Shown here: positions 40,291 to 50,165 of the stretch, in pieces
How the letters are laid out: every line of letters starts with the position of its first letter
How positions within the stretch are numbered: position 1 is the first letter of the stretch
DNA from: Rhineura floridana
Taxonomy: Eukaryota; Chordata; Lepidosauria; Squamata; Rhineuridae
Direction: 5' to 3'
NCBI RefSeq assembly: GCF_030035675.1
Contig: NC_084497.1
Coordinates: forward strand, 29,338,437-29,402,436
DNA: 64,000 nt
Position numbers and translations under genes: made by a program
Notes under the pieces: generated by a model
The model's input: only the letters and a program-made list of their open reading frames with translations
The model's database searches: none
Told to the model about the DNA's origin: nothing

Positions 40291-41060
40291 TATGGCTGGG
40301 AGAAGAATTTGAATCAGTTTGCATTTAAAGGTGAACTTACCTAATTCATATTTCCTGAAATAAGATGCGGACCGAAACACAGTCGTCCTTCAAAATCTGC
40401 CCTCCTCCGAATTTTGCAATGCATTTCTCCAGGTAAGTAACGTACACAAAAATTCACTTGCTAGAAGGAAGTGCATATAACGTATAAAAAGTTTGCATTA
40501 TGCTAATGGAAACTGCTTGCAAAAATGTATGTTAGGCAAAATGCATACAAAAATGTATGTATCAAAAGAAATTCATACTAAAATACCTGGAAGATCGCCT
40601 TACCCCTTATATACCCAGTAGATCGCTGCGCTTTGCAGGTGAGGGCCTCCTGCAGATACCATCTTATCAGGAGGTCCATTCTGCACAACATACTAAGTGG
40701 ACCTTTAGTGTAGTGGCACCTTCCCTGTGGAATTCCCTCCCCTTAAATATTAGACAGGTGCCGTATCTTTTTGGCACCTATTGAAGAAGCCTCTTTCAAC
40801 AAGCCTTTTAAATAGAGACCTTTATCCAAGTCTGTGTCTGTGCTGGAACTGCTGTTTAAGATGTTTTTAAAGATGTTTTTAAGATGCTTTAGAGTGTATT
40901 TAGTGGTTTTGTTTGCTGCCCTGGGCTCCTTACAGGAGGAAGGGCAGGATGTAAACTTAATAAACAAGAAAATGCTGATGATTTTTTCAAGAGAACTTTT
41001 AAGAAAAGGCAAACCAATGTGGAAAAGTGAAAAACTGAACTTAAGATCAGAAAAATAATT
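40291..41060. mobile_element. Family E element, interrupted by an L2 copy
   Basis: Left part GAATTTGAATCAGTTTGC, CAAAATCTGCCCTCCTCCG, CAAAAATGTATGTTAGGC repeats (to about 40581). Right part from about 40971 with AGTGAAAAACTGAACTTAAG and ATCAGAAAAATAATTGAGAG. Confidence 0.65.
40582..40970 (+). mobile_element. L2-like LINE 3' end
   Basis: Frame reads YLEDRLTPYIPSRSLRFAGE, GLLQIPSYQEV and FSVVAPSLWNSLPLNIRQVP, the C-terminal end of an L2-type RT ORF. The 3' UTR follows with GCCCTGGGCTCCTTACAGGA and a GTAAACTTAATAAACAAG tail. It is the best-preserved L2-like copy in the window. Confidence 0.8.
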
Positions 41061-41165
41061 GAGAGAAATCCTGTCTGAAATCCTAGAGAGCAAGGGCCAT
41101 TCAGTGTAGGCAAGCTAGATGGAGCAATGGTCTGAGTCAGCATGAGGCACTTGCTGTGTTCCTAC

Positions 41166-42410
41166 ACTCCGCCTGGTCTCAGGTGTGTCCAAAGACCAAT
41201 TGGCAGCATGAGGACAACTCTCCCCAAGTCTTACTCATGAGGAGTGCTATGGATCAGGACCCAGACGGCAGCCCAGGAAGGAGTGAGGCAGCAACACCAA
41301 TGTCCAGTCAAGGCCTAACCAGTGCTGAAACAACATCTGATCTTGCCTGCTCTCCATGTTGGACAGATCCTCTGCTCTGCCAAATCCTCTGAATTTTAAC
41401 TCACCAGACTGCTCCTGACTGGAAGGATATTGAGCCACATGGCAGGGATGAAATTGGAGAACAAAGGGAATTCAGAAACATACGGTCTCTGTGGGGGGGG
41501 GGAGATTTCGTTTAGCTCTCAACAGCTTTTACTATTGATTAGACTGGTAGAAACATTGAAAAAGTTCTCTAATTGCTATTACAACCAAGATAAAGGAAAT
41601 GTACAGTGGCAAGCATTTTATTTTTTTAAAAATGGTGACCACTCTCTCTGGCCAGATTCTCCGAAATGCCAATGAACAGGCATGAACTTCCAGTATAATT
41701 AATCTCAATAAGCGCAGAGATAAGGATTCCGAAATGTCTTGGGAGTTTTGTGGAATGAGTATTTTCAAATGGGACAGTTACATCCAAACAGAGAGAAAGG
41801 TTTAGCCCATTTGGCGAAGGAAACTTGCATTAAAGGAACTTGGGCAGATGCAAAGGTAAGAGAAGGCAACAACTGGAGAGCAGCAATAGCCTGACTGAAC
41901 CAGGAGGTTACTCCAACGTGTGCTCATTTAGGAGCAAAGGATGGGGGAGTGTGCCCCCAAATAGCCCTTAAGACAATCACATTGCAGTAGCCGTCACAAT
42001 TCCAGCTCAAAAGGCACAGTTTCCATCTTGCTTAGAGTTGAATTTCAAAAAGGACATTGAGGGCATCAGCAGCCACACAGCCTTTTAATGAGTGTCTAGG
42101 GGAAACAAACATCCAGTCTCTGCCCCCCACCCCCCAGGTCAAATGGCCTTTGCTGGATCTGTCATCAGTAATATCTGATCCCTGAAGACTTCATCCCATA
42201 CTGAAGGCCTTTTTCCAAAGGCTAACAGGCTCAGGAAGAAAGTGCAATGAGCCAGTTAAAAACAGCATCGGTTGCTATCCTTGGCACTCAAACAAGAAAT
42301 GCCACAAAATGTTGCCTAAATCCAGTGTGAATTTGGGGGAAGGCCTTTAGTTATTTATTTATTTTACACTGTTGGAAGGAAAGTCTGTTGGAAATATGTT
42401 GCCATGGCTA
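41166..42410. other. Unassigned sequence
   Basis: 41170-41440 contains an AGTCTTACTCATGAGGAGT phrase shared with the family F ends. 41719-41777 repeats 39979-40038. 41800-42400 has nothing recognisable. Confidence 0.35.
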
Positions 42411-42414
42411 TTCA

Positions 42415-42780
42415 GGGGAGCAGACAGGGCTGCCGCTCGGTGGCAGAGCATCTACTTTGTAGGCAGAAGGTCCAAGAATCAGTCCCTGCTGTCTCCAGGT
42501 AGGGCTGGGAATGTCCCTTGCCTGAAACCCTGGAGAGCCACTGCCAGTCAGAGCAGACAATATTGGGCGAGATGGACCAATGGTTTGACTTAGTACATGG
42601 CAGCTTTGTATGTTTTCAAGGAAGGGACAGAATGAGGTGGTGGATCACCTGCTTTGCATGCAGAGGGTCCTCAACATCTCCATTTAGAAAGGAATCAGGC
42701 AGCAGGTGACAGGAGACACCTCTGCCTGAGATCCCAGAGATCTGCTACCAGTCAGAGTAGACAATACCCGACTAGATGAC
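42415..42780 (+). repeat. Two tRNA-derived SINE copies
   Basis: 42420-42620: CGGTGGCAGAGCATCTACTT, CTCCAGGTAGGGCTGGGAAT, to GGCAGCTTTGTATGTT. 42630-42782: GCTTTGCATGCAGAGGGTCC, ACCAGTCAGAGTAGACAATA. Confidence 0.8.
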
Positions 42781-42784
42781 CTGA

Positions 42785-43420
42785 CAAAGCATTCCAGAAC
42801 GTGGTTGGGTGCAAAATTCCATTAAACCCTACGGTGATCATGGTTAGGATGTTTTACAAATGATGTAATGATTTCCCCCCCAAAAGATAGGGTTGTACCC
42901 AATGCTAATCCCATTCAGAATAGACCTATTGATGGTAATGTGCATAAGGATTCACACACTTATTTTTCCTTGCCAGCATTGGGGCTTTCTCCTCCTCCTG
43001 AGAAATTTTAAGAGCGATCGAAATAAGGTTCTGTTCATTTGTTCCCTGGCAGATTGCTCCTGCCTGTTTCTGCAAGCCAGTTGCTGAGTTACAACCCCTA
43101 CCCCCACCACACACACACACACGAGGAAGGAAGGTTTCCCCTCATTTAAGAAGAAAACCCATCCAGCTCACAAAGGACGCCATCAATGCCATTTTCCCAA
43201 GAGAGAACAATCAGGAAGTGGGGGTGCCAATTACCAGACTCTCAAAGAACCTGAACACAGAGCCAGGAATTCTTGCCCACACCATTTAAAAGAAAGAGGA
43301 TGAAGGGAGAATGTGTCAGCCCAGCAGGCTTTGGAGAGAGGAACAAACCTGAACACCAGCCCCGGCTATAGAAAAGTAAATATCAGCCCACCCTGTAAGG
43401 TTTGCACCAGCTTTACGCTA
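42785..43420. other. Unassigned; P1 arm and CA run
   Basis: 42890-42950 (TTGTACCCAATGCTAATCCC, AGAATAGACCTATTGATGGT) is a P1-like arm. 43108-43122 is a short (CA)n. The remainder is unrecognised. Confidence 0.4.
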
Positions 43421-43421
43421 C

Positions 43422-43670
43422 ATGCAAAAAAGGTCCCAGTTTCAATCCTTGGCACTTCCAGGTACGGCTGGGAGATACCCCTGCCTGAAACCCTGGAGAG
43501 CTGCTGCCAGTGTGGACACCACTGAGCTAGATGGACCAAGGGTCTCACCTGGAAAATACCCTCTCTGGGATCCAAGGCAGCAGCTGCCAGTCAGCACTAG
43601 CAATACTGAGCTAGGTGGACCAAGGGTCTGGCTTAGCATAGCGAAGCTTCCCTGGGTTTCTCTGTTGCTT
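43422..43670 (+). repeat. SINE with duplicated body
   Basis: 43425-43555 has the head and body (AAAGGTCCCAGTTTCAATCC, GGAGAGCTGCTGCCAGTGTG). A second body and tail follow at 43556-43660 (GCAGCTGCCAGTCAGCACTA, GACCAAGGGTCTGGCTTAGC). Either two SINEs or a local duplication. Confidence 0.7.
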
Positions 43671-44032
43671 CCATTAAATCATCCTCCGGTTAGCTCAACT
43701 TAGACCAAGGCTTTCAGACAACTGCAGTCAATGGTGCCCATTGGGACTGGTAGGGCAGAAAGCCAACAGGAGGAGGAGTTTTGTCTCCATCTTCCTCCCT
43801 GCTGAGGTCTAGAATGGCAACATTGAGACTTAGGAGGAGGCAGAAGCTGAAAGCCGGTGCCTGCCTTTCTCCCCCCCCCCCCCAAACTGGATGCAAGTAA
43901 GAAGGCAGGCCGGTGGGGGCTGTCTTGACGAGTGCCATTTGTCCTAATGGACCAGCCTTCCGTGTTTCAAGGAAGGGCTGCAGCTCCTTGGCAGAGCACA
44001 TGCTTTGCATTGAAAAGGTCCTAGTGGAAACA
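43671..44032. other. Unassigned; SINE head at right
   Basis: A C run at 43871-43884; AAGGGCTGCAGCTCCTTGGC, GCTTTGCATTGAAAAGGTCC at 43973-44025 is a SINE head cut off by the next element. Confidence 0.45.
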
Positions 44033-44751
44033 TTGTAATGCAACTCAGCTTGCACAGAGAGGGTGGTGGGTTTGCATGGGGGAAGAATAAATAAACAGGG
44101 GAGCCTCCACGTTTCCTAGACCTGGCTGGGCTGACATTTGTCCAGGTGCTAGACTGCTACTCTTAGGGTTCGCCAACCTCCCTTCCTGCCCCTCCGTTCT
44201 TCTTCACCCCACCCTGAGAGAGGAGACACCTTTTCCCTTTGTACCTCTCCTGCAGAGATGAAATAGCAGGCACGGCTCTTTGCATCTCCAATTTCAGTTA
44301 GCAGAACTAGGCGCTTTCCTATCCAGTAGATATTTCCTACAATAAATGTAAGCTCTCTTCATTTATTATACCCAGGATAAACTCCTATTGGTGCCACTGG
44401 GAGGAAGGGCAGGATAAATATATAAATATAAAAATAGGAAATAGACTGCCTTCAAGTCGATCCCGACTTATGGCAACCCTACAAAGAGGGTTTTTTATGG
44501 TAAGGGATATTCAGAGGGGGTTTACCATTGCCTCCCTCTGAGGCTGAGAGGCAGCGACTGGTCCAAGGTCACCCAGTGAGCTTCATGGCTGTGTGGGGAT
44601 TCTAATCCTGGTCTCCCAGGTCATAGTCCAACACTGTAACCACTACACCACACTTGTTTATATAAATATATAATTACATTACTGTACTCCTTTGACAAGG
44701 ATCCTGTTATAGTTCAGTTTCTGCCAGCATTCAACTACAATACTAACAGGT
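44033..44751 (+). mobile_element. LTR-type fossil (family H), carrying a SINE insertion
   Basis: Same ordered text as 24960-25472, from TGTAATGCAACTCAGCTTGC to CAATACTAACA. A TACAATAAATGTAAGC signal lies near 44340. A SINE (44432-44655) and an L2-like tail scrap (GGAGGAAGGGCAGGATAAAT near 44400) sit in its downstream third. TG...CA-type ends support LTR identity. Non-coding. Confidence 0.55.
44432..44655 (-). repeat. tRNA-headed SINE of the second type, antisense
   Basis: GACTGCCTTCAAGTCGATCC, TTACCATTGCCTCCCTCTGA, CCAAGGTCACCCAGTGAGCT and TAACCACTACACCACAC are the complement of the element described at 37930. Confidence 0.85.
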
Positions 44752-44754
44752 TGC

Positions 44755-44870
44755 AGGTTCACTATCTTGCTCTCCCGGGATGGAGACAGGGGACATTCCC
44801 AGCCCTACCTGCAGATGCCAGGGACTGAATCTGGCACCTTCACTGAGCCACAGTCCCAGAAAGCACAACG
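44755..44870 (-). repeat. tRNA-derived SINE, antisense
   Basis: GACATTCCCAGCCCTACCTG, CAGATGCCAGGGACTGAATC, CACTGAGCCACAGTCCC. Confidence 0.7.
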
Positions 44871-45215
44871 CAGATATGGCACATGGGGGATCCCCTCAGT
44901 GTTTGTTGTTTTCTGACAGGCACCCATCAAAGGGGCCTGCTTTGAAGTTGGGGCACTCCAGAGGGAAGCTGTCTGCATTTTAATCCCATTCCACTATTTG
45001 CTCCACAAGGAAGGGGTAAAGACATAAACAGCACTTGCAGCTATCTTTTTTGTCTCAATGTAGAATTCACAACAGCTATAGGTTAAGAAATGGATTTAAA
45101 TTGGATTCAGCTTTAAACGCTCTATGTCCCAGCACCACTTCCCTCAGCTTTGAAGCAACCAGTTGGGGCGGCTAATTAGAAAAGCAAAACCAGTGGAAGG
45201 TCATCATCTCCTCTG
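44871..45215. other. Unassigned sequence
   Basis: Nothing recognised; 45060-45190 is repeat-free. Confidence 0.35.
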
Positions 45216-45219
45216 GACA

Positions 45220-45480
45220 CGGGCAGGGAACCTGGAAGGCCACCAGATGTTGTTGGGACTCCAGCTCTCCTAATCCTTGGCCATGCTGGCCAAGGCTGAT
45301 GGGAGTTGAGTCCAGCATCCCTGCCTAAGAATCACATCTGGTTTGGGCCTCAGGGCAGGGGGACCTAACCGGGTGCCCTCCAGATGTTGGGGACTACACC
45401 TCCCCATCAGTCCCGGCCAGAAGGCCCCATGGTAGGGGATAACGAGGGGTGGATTGCACAATAGCTGGAAGGCACCAGGT
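45220..45480. repeat. Two palindromic hAT-like MITEs, diverged
   Basis: 45225-45335: GGCAGGGAACCTGGAAGGCC, CCAGATGTTGTTGGGACTCC, inverse GGCTGATGGGAGTTGAGTCC. 45358-45480: CAGGGGGACCTAACCGGGTG, CCTCCAGATGTTGGGGACTA and a right arm with CAATAGCTGGAAGGCACC. Confidence 0.6.
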
Positions 45481-45603
45481 TGACTCCCCCGCCTTAAAGC
45501 ATCTTCCCCATGATGTGGCAGGATGGGGGAAAGAGAGGCCAGGACAGGGAACAGAAGGCAGGCAATTGCGCTTCCTGTCCCTCTGCCCGCCTGAAGCCAC
45601 TCT

Positions 45604-45735
45604 GAGTTTATTTATTTATTATTTGATTTATATCCCACCCTTCCTCCCAGCAGGAGCCCAGGGCAGCAAACAGAAGTGCTAAAAACACATCAAAACATCG
45701 TAAAAACAGACCTTAAAATACATTAAAACAAAACG
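45604..45735 (-). repeat. L2-like LINE 3' tail, antisense
   Basis: TTTATTTATTATTTGATTTA, TATCCCACCCTTCCTCCCAG, GGAGCCCAGGGCAGCAAACA then AAACACATCAAAACATCG. Confidence 0.75.
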
Positions 45736-45784
45736 GCATGTTCAGCTTCTGTCATCCCCAGATTCATTCCGATGGTAACTTAGG

Positions 45785-46135
45785 AGTATAAGAAGAGCCC
45801 CATAGCTGGATCAGGCCAAAGGGGGCCCATCTAGTCCAGCATTCTGTTCCCACGGGCCAACAGGATGCCCCACTGGGAAGCCCCCAAGCAGGACCCGAGT
45901 GGAACAGCATTCTCTCCATTTGTGTATTCGGAGGCATTCTGCCACTGACAGTGAAGGCAGAACAGAGCTGTCATGGCTAACAGCCACTGCTTGCCTCATC
46001 CTCCCATTTGTATCTCTAACCTGCTTTTAAAGCCATTCACGTTGGTGGCCATCACTGTCTCCCGTAGGAGCAAATTCCTCTGTTTAACTCTATGCTGTGT
46101 GGCAAGGTCCTTCCATTTCTCTGTCCTGAATCAGC
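45785..46135 (-). mobile_element. CR1-clade LINE 3' end, antisense
   Basis: GTATAAGAAGAGCCCCATAG start, GCATTCTGTTCCCACGGGCC, GGAAGCCCCCAAGCAGGACC, then the ORF end through GGTGGCCATCACTGTCTCCC. Confidence 0.8.
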
Positions 46136-46500
46136 CAACAGTTGGCTTTCATCAGTTTGGTTCGAGTCGGAGGAGACTGGGATGAAGGCAGAAATTTCCA
46201 GCAAAGGAGATGCTGCAGGCCTGCCTCTCTCTTTCTCTCCCTGGCCCAAATCCAAGCGGGAATAAGAAGCTGTTTAAGTAGACTGCAGCTCTTTGCAAAG
46301 TCTGGAGGAAGCAACTGGGACCACACAGCCTGCATGATGATGAGGCCTCTTAGTCACACAAATGCCAGAGCCCAGGAGGAGCAGGAGACTGGGGAGGGCG
46401 AATTCGGTGGCATCCAAGCAAACGGCCAAAGAAACCACTATTTTGCCTTAAGAGGAAAGAAGACATCCTCTCCAGACATCCTTCCCCCCCCCCACTGTGC
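46136..46500. other. Unassigned sequence
   Basis: No repeat recognised; no supported coding segment. Confidence 0.35.
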
Positions 46501-46501
46501 A

Positions 46502-46735
46502 TAAGAACACTGGAAGAGCCAAGCTGGGTCAGGCCAGCAGCCCAGATAGACCAGCCTCCTGTTCTCACAGTGGCCAAGTCCATGCCTACCAGAAGCCCAC
46601 AAGCAGGGCCCGGGTGCAAGGGCAACTCTCCCCTTCCGCCATTTCCAGCAACTGGTATTCAGAAGCAGGCTGCCTCCAATTTTGGTAGCAGAGCAGAGCC
46701 ATCAGGGTTAGTAGCCACCAATAGCTTTATTGTCC
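46502..46735 (-). mobile_element. CR1-clade LINE 3' UTR, antisense
   Basis: TAAGAACACTGGAAGAGCCA, CCAGCCTCCTGTTCTCACAG, AGAAGCCCACAAGCAGGGCC. Confidence 0.75.
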
Positions 46736-47148
46736 ATGCTCATCCATGATGATTTGTGCTCATGATGGTATCAGGGCAATTATAAGCATACTGTTTATGC
46801 CTACAAAAGTCTCAGTGGGGACATAACTGCTTCGTTTCCAATTGGTGGGTGCCCCATAGCTTCCTGCTGACATCCTGTAAATGTTCATACCACAAATGAT
46901 TTGGGGGGGGGACAGGAAGAGTTGTCCCACTTTTCTTGCACTATAGGGCAAGAGTGCTGCCTCTAGATGGCACTACAGCAGTAACACTGGGGAGGCATCA
47001 CAGAACTACAGACTTGTTTCTCCCCAAGGAAATGCAACCCCATCTAGAACATGCCATCTCCCCATCTCGTGAGCTTGAAAACTACAGTCCCTAAAAGTCC
47101 CAGAGAAGGGGGGGAGAACAGTTTAGAAATCATCCAAAGTCCAGCAAC
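46736..47148. other. Unassigned sequence
   Basis: 46910-46985 (GGGCAAGAGTGCTGCC, TAGATGGCACTACAG) may be another small repeat. Nothing else. Confidence 0.35.
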
Positions 47149-47156
47149 ATCTAGAG

Positions 47157-47293
47157 CAGCTTTTTCTAACCAGTGTGCCTTCAGATGTTGTTGGACCACA
47201 ACTCCCATCTTCCTGACCATTGGCAATGCTAGCTGAGGCTGATGGGAGTTGTGGTCCAACAACATCTGGAGGCACACTGGTTGGGAAAGGCTG
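47157..47293. mobile_element. Palindromic hAT MITE with perfect target duplication
   Basis: 137 bp, CAGCTTTTTCTAACCAGTGT to GGTTGGGAAAGGCTG. Flanked by ATCTAGAG on both sides (47149-47156, 47294-47301). Differs from 21015-21152 at only a few positions. Confidence 0.9.
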
Positions 47294-47384
47294 ATCTAGA
47301 GGGCCAGTTGTCCCCCATCCCTGCATTAGAAGACAGAGTTCTGAATTCTGGAGGTAACTGGGGGCAGTAACGGCAAGTGACGGT

Positions 47385-47720
47385 CTTGTTCAGGAATAGG
47401 GAATCTGTGGACCTCCAGATGTTGCTGCACCCCAACTCCCATCAGCCAGCCAGCACTGTCACCAGTCAGGGATGATAGGAATTAAAGTCCAGCACCATCT
47501 AGAGGGCCTTGGTTTCCCCACCCCTGCATTGGAAGAAGGCAGGATTGAGCTGGAGGTAACTAAGGGCAGTGAAGGCAAATGACAGTGTAGTTAAGGAACC
47601 TGTGGATTTCCAGATGTTGCTGGACTACAACTCCCATCTGCCTCAGCAGCTAGGAGAGCCAATGGTCAGGGATGATGACGGGAGTTGTGGTCCATCATCG
47701 CCTGGAGGGCACCACATTGG
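47385..47720. repeat. Two diverged palindromic MITEs
   Basis: 47390-47530: AATAGGGAATCTGTGGACCT, CCAGATGTTGCTGCACCCCA, then inverse GGAATTAAAGTCCAGCACCA. 47586-47715: AAGGAACCTGTGGATTTCCA, GTTGCTGGACTACAACTCCC, inverse GGGAGTTGTGGTCCATCATC. Confidence 0.65.
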
Positions 47721-48450
47721 CTCTTGCTGCCACTCGTAAGACATTCAGTTCCCCACACTAATACCTAACTAAAACTGGTTTGTGCATCGCCTCAATAAAA
47801 ATTAAAAGCATGATCCATTTATCAGACATTCAGAAAACATTACCTCAGGGCAAGCATTCCTAATTTCCCCTGTAAGCTGTTGCACAGTGTGCTAAGATTG
47901 CTCTTCCCCGGAGCAGAGAGGAGGAGGAGGAAAGCAGCCAGGCTATGGAAACAGCCTTAATTTGCCCCTTTTGTGTTGAAACAAGAGCGCAAGAGAGACT
48001 CTTCCCTCGGAAGGAGAGATTGTTCGCCAGTCACAGAACAGCAAGTCTGTGGAAACCTAATCACTATTATTAGTACAAATATTATAGCATCCCCACCTCC
48101 GGCTCCTCTCTCTCCACTAGACCTCTCGAGATTCCCACATTGAGGGTCCAACTCTGAGTGACACTCACCAATTGACTCTTATTAAGACTCCAATAATGTC
48201 TGGGAGATTGCGGCTTTGATCGACACGTCGCCGTACACCCGAGGTCAACGGCATTAGGGAAATGTAATTAGACTAATAAATTCTTGGCGATTTTTCCTCC
48301 CTCCCTGCTTAAGAGGAAGGAGTGGTAGACGTTGCCTCATTAACAGTGGCGGGCTCAAGTGCACAGCACTGTTCACCGGCTGGGAAAAGGCAATGACTGC
48401 GGCAATGCCTAACCATTTAACCCAAAACTTTTTGGAAGAGGACAAATTGC
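47721..48450. other. Candidate conserved regulatory DNA
   Basis: Repeat-free, mixed GC, with CAGCCTTAATTTGCCCC, CCTAATCACTATTATTAG, ATTGACTCTTATTAAGAC, GGCTTTGATCGACACG (TCF/LEF-like CTTTGAT) and GTAATTAGACTAATAAATTC. CpG-containing text such as CGACACGTCGCCG survives, unusual for decayed neutral DNA. No coding frame. Confidence 0.4.
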
Positions 48451-48454
48451 AGGA

Positions 48455-48620
48455 AGGGCCATAGCTCAGTAGAAGAGCATCTACTTTGCATGCAGAAGGT
48501 CCCAGGTTCAATCCCTGGCTGCATCTCCCTTCTCCTGAAACGCTGGACAATACTGAACTAGACAATACTGAACTAGATGGACCAATAGTTTGACTCAGTA
48601 TAAGACAGACTCCTATGTGA
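48455..48620 (+). repeat. tRNA-derived SINE, good head
   Basis: AGGGCCATAGCTCAGTAGAA, GAGCATCTACTTTGCATGCA, GGTTCAATCCCTGGCTGC. The body is short, with a doubled GACAATACTGAACTA. Ends ATAAGACAGACTCCTATGTG. Confidence 0.85.
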
Positions 48621-48699
48621 CTTCAGCTCAGATTGGGATTCAAATTTTAATTTTGTTTCAAATTCCGAAGGCATAGGTGGGGGAAGTCAGCCCCGGAAC

Positions 48700-48860
48700 C
48701 TATTATTATTATTATTTCTGTCCCACCCTTCTACCCTACAATAGGGCACTCAGGGCAGCTACAACAAAATAGCATACATATATAATAAAATACACAATAA
48801 AAACACAAACATTACAGTAAACTAAAATGCATAAAATGCATTATGCATACACATTTGCAG
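48700..48860 (-). repeat. L2-like LINE 3' tail, antisense
   Basis: TATTATTATTATTTCTGTCC, CACCCTTCTACCCTACAATA, GGGCACTCAGGGCAGC, then AAAATACACAATAAAAACAC. Confidence 0.65.
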
Positions 48861-49494
48861 TATTTGCCAGTGACAGGGCTCAATACGTCCTCAGCCCCTC
48901 CTGAAGTTGCCCTGAATGTGTGTATCCTTGCACACTCATCCCACTAACGTTTCCTCTCTAGTTTTCATCCTTGCGCTGTAGAGATCAATACTATCAGCTC
49001 TTAGAGAAGCCTCGCCCCAATGAACTTACAATGCAGACACACACTCTTCGTGTGGTGCTGATTCTGGTACTCTGATAGTACCAGTGCGATGCCAATAACA
49101 AGCAAACAAAATATTATTATTGATGCCATTTATATAAAGTATAAATATAGGTCTGGTTGCCAAAATGTGCACCAAAAGAACAGTTGACAAGCAAGCAGTA
49201 TTTGGGATTATAAAATAAATTATTATTATTTATTATAATCATCATTAATTATATTGAGTTGTGCCCAACGCTGATCTTACTCAGAGGAGACCCATTGAAA
49301 TGAATGGCGATGACTGAGGTCCATGCACTTCAATGGGTCTTAAGTTTAAGTGCACTGAAATGAGATTTTAAAAAGAAAAGAAAACACAGAGAGGTGGAAT
49401 CAGCCAGATCTCAAAAGCAGCCAAGACCAGATCCTGGAAGCTCCACCACAAACCTGCCAGTCTGAACTCTGGTCCCGCCTCTGAGCCCCAGATA
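48861..49494. other. Unassigned, with a P1 MITE
   Basis: 49252-49345 is P1 (TTGTGCCCAACGCTGATCTT, AGAGGAGACCCATTGAAATG, CACTTCAATGGGTCTTAAG). The remainder is AT-rich and unrecognised. Confidence 0.45.
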
Positions 49495-50165
49495 TGACAG
49501 CCCCGGCAAGCAGGCCCAATGGCTAGGGATGGCCATGGGAGTTGTAGTTCAGCAACCTCTGGAAGACCAAAGGTTCCCCATGCCTGCGCTAGAGAGAGAA
49601 AGATGGCCAAATCAGGTGGCAAATGGCTCAAGGGCATGGAGCACACAGAGCTGTGCGTACCGCGCAATTTGCTCTGCATGCCCCCACCCAAGCCAGGGGT
49701 TGGGGAATGTTTAGCCCACAGGCCAGATTGGGCCCACAAGGCCATTTGGAACAAGCCATGCCCACCCGTGCCCACAGATGGCATACATGAAGCCGGGTGT
49801 AAGGCAAGTAAGAGCAGAGCTTCCAAGGCATAATCAGAAGCTTAATGCAAGTCCCCAGGGGTTTCTATCCTGTACCAAGGTGCTCTGCTTCAGGATGGCA
49901 AAGTAGTTTCCACTGAATGAAACCCAGAGGTTCAAAGCCCTTTTGAAAGCAGCCTCACGCTGCTCTCTGGACCTCTGGCTTTCAGAGCTGCTTGCAAAAG
50001 AGCTCCAAACTGCACTTGGAAGTTCTGACAATCCGGGCTTCAAAGCACAGCATCACCCAACATTGTAATGACGTCCAACAACTGGCAGATGGGCTGCCCT
50101 GCCCACCTGTCAAATTTGGGCCCTCCAGGTGTAGGAAGATAAGGATCTGGCCTGCCAGGCAGAAA
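49495..50165. repeat. Palindromic MITE half and family D-like MITE
   Basis: 49500-49590: GGGAGTTGTAGTTCAGCAAC, CCAAAGGTTCCCCATGCCTG. 49690-50165: CAGGGGTTGGGGAATGTTTA, GCCCACAGGCCAGATTGGGC at left, AAATTTGGGCCCTCCAGG at right. Confidence 0.45.

Larger units (their letters stand above)
40211..41165 (+). repeat. tRNA-derived SINE, interrupted by a nested pair
   Basis: Head at 40211-40290 (GGAGGGCCGCAGGTCAGTGG ... CAGGTAGGGCTGGGAG) and body/tail at 41061-41165 (AGAAATCCTGTCTGAAATCC ... GAGCAATGGTCTGAGTCAGC, GTTCCTAC). The gap holds a family E element. Confidence 0.75.

Noticed and set aside
49368-49826. 152-codon minus-strand frame as a gene
   Set aside because: Composition follows GC-rich repeat DNA (palindromic and family D MITE pieces); no domain.
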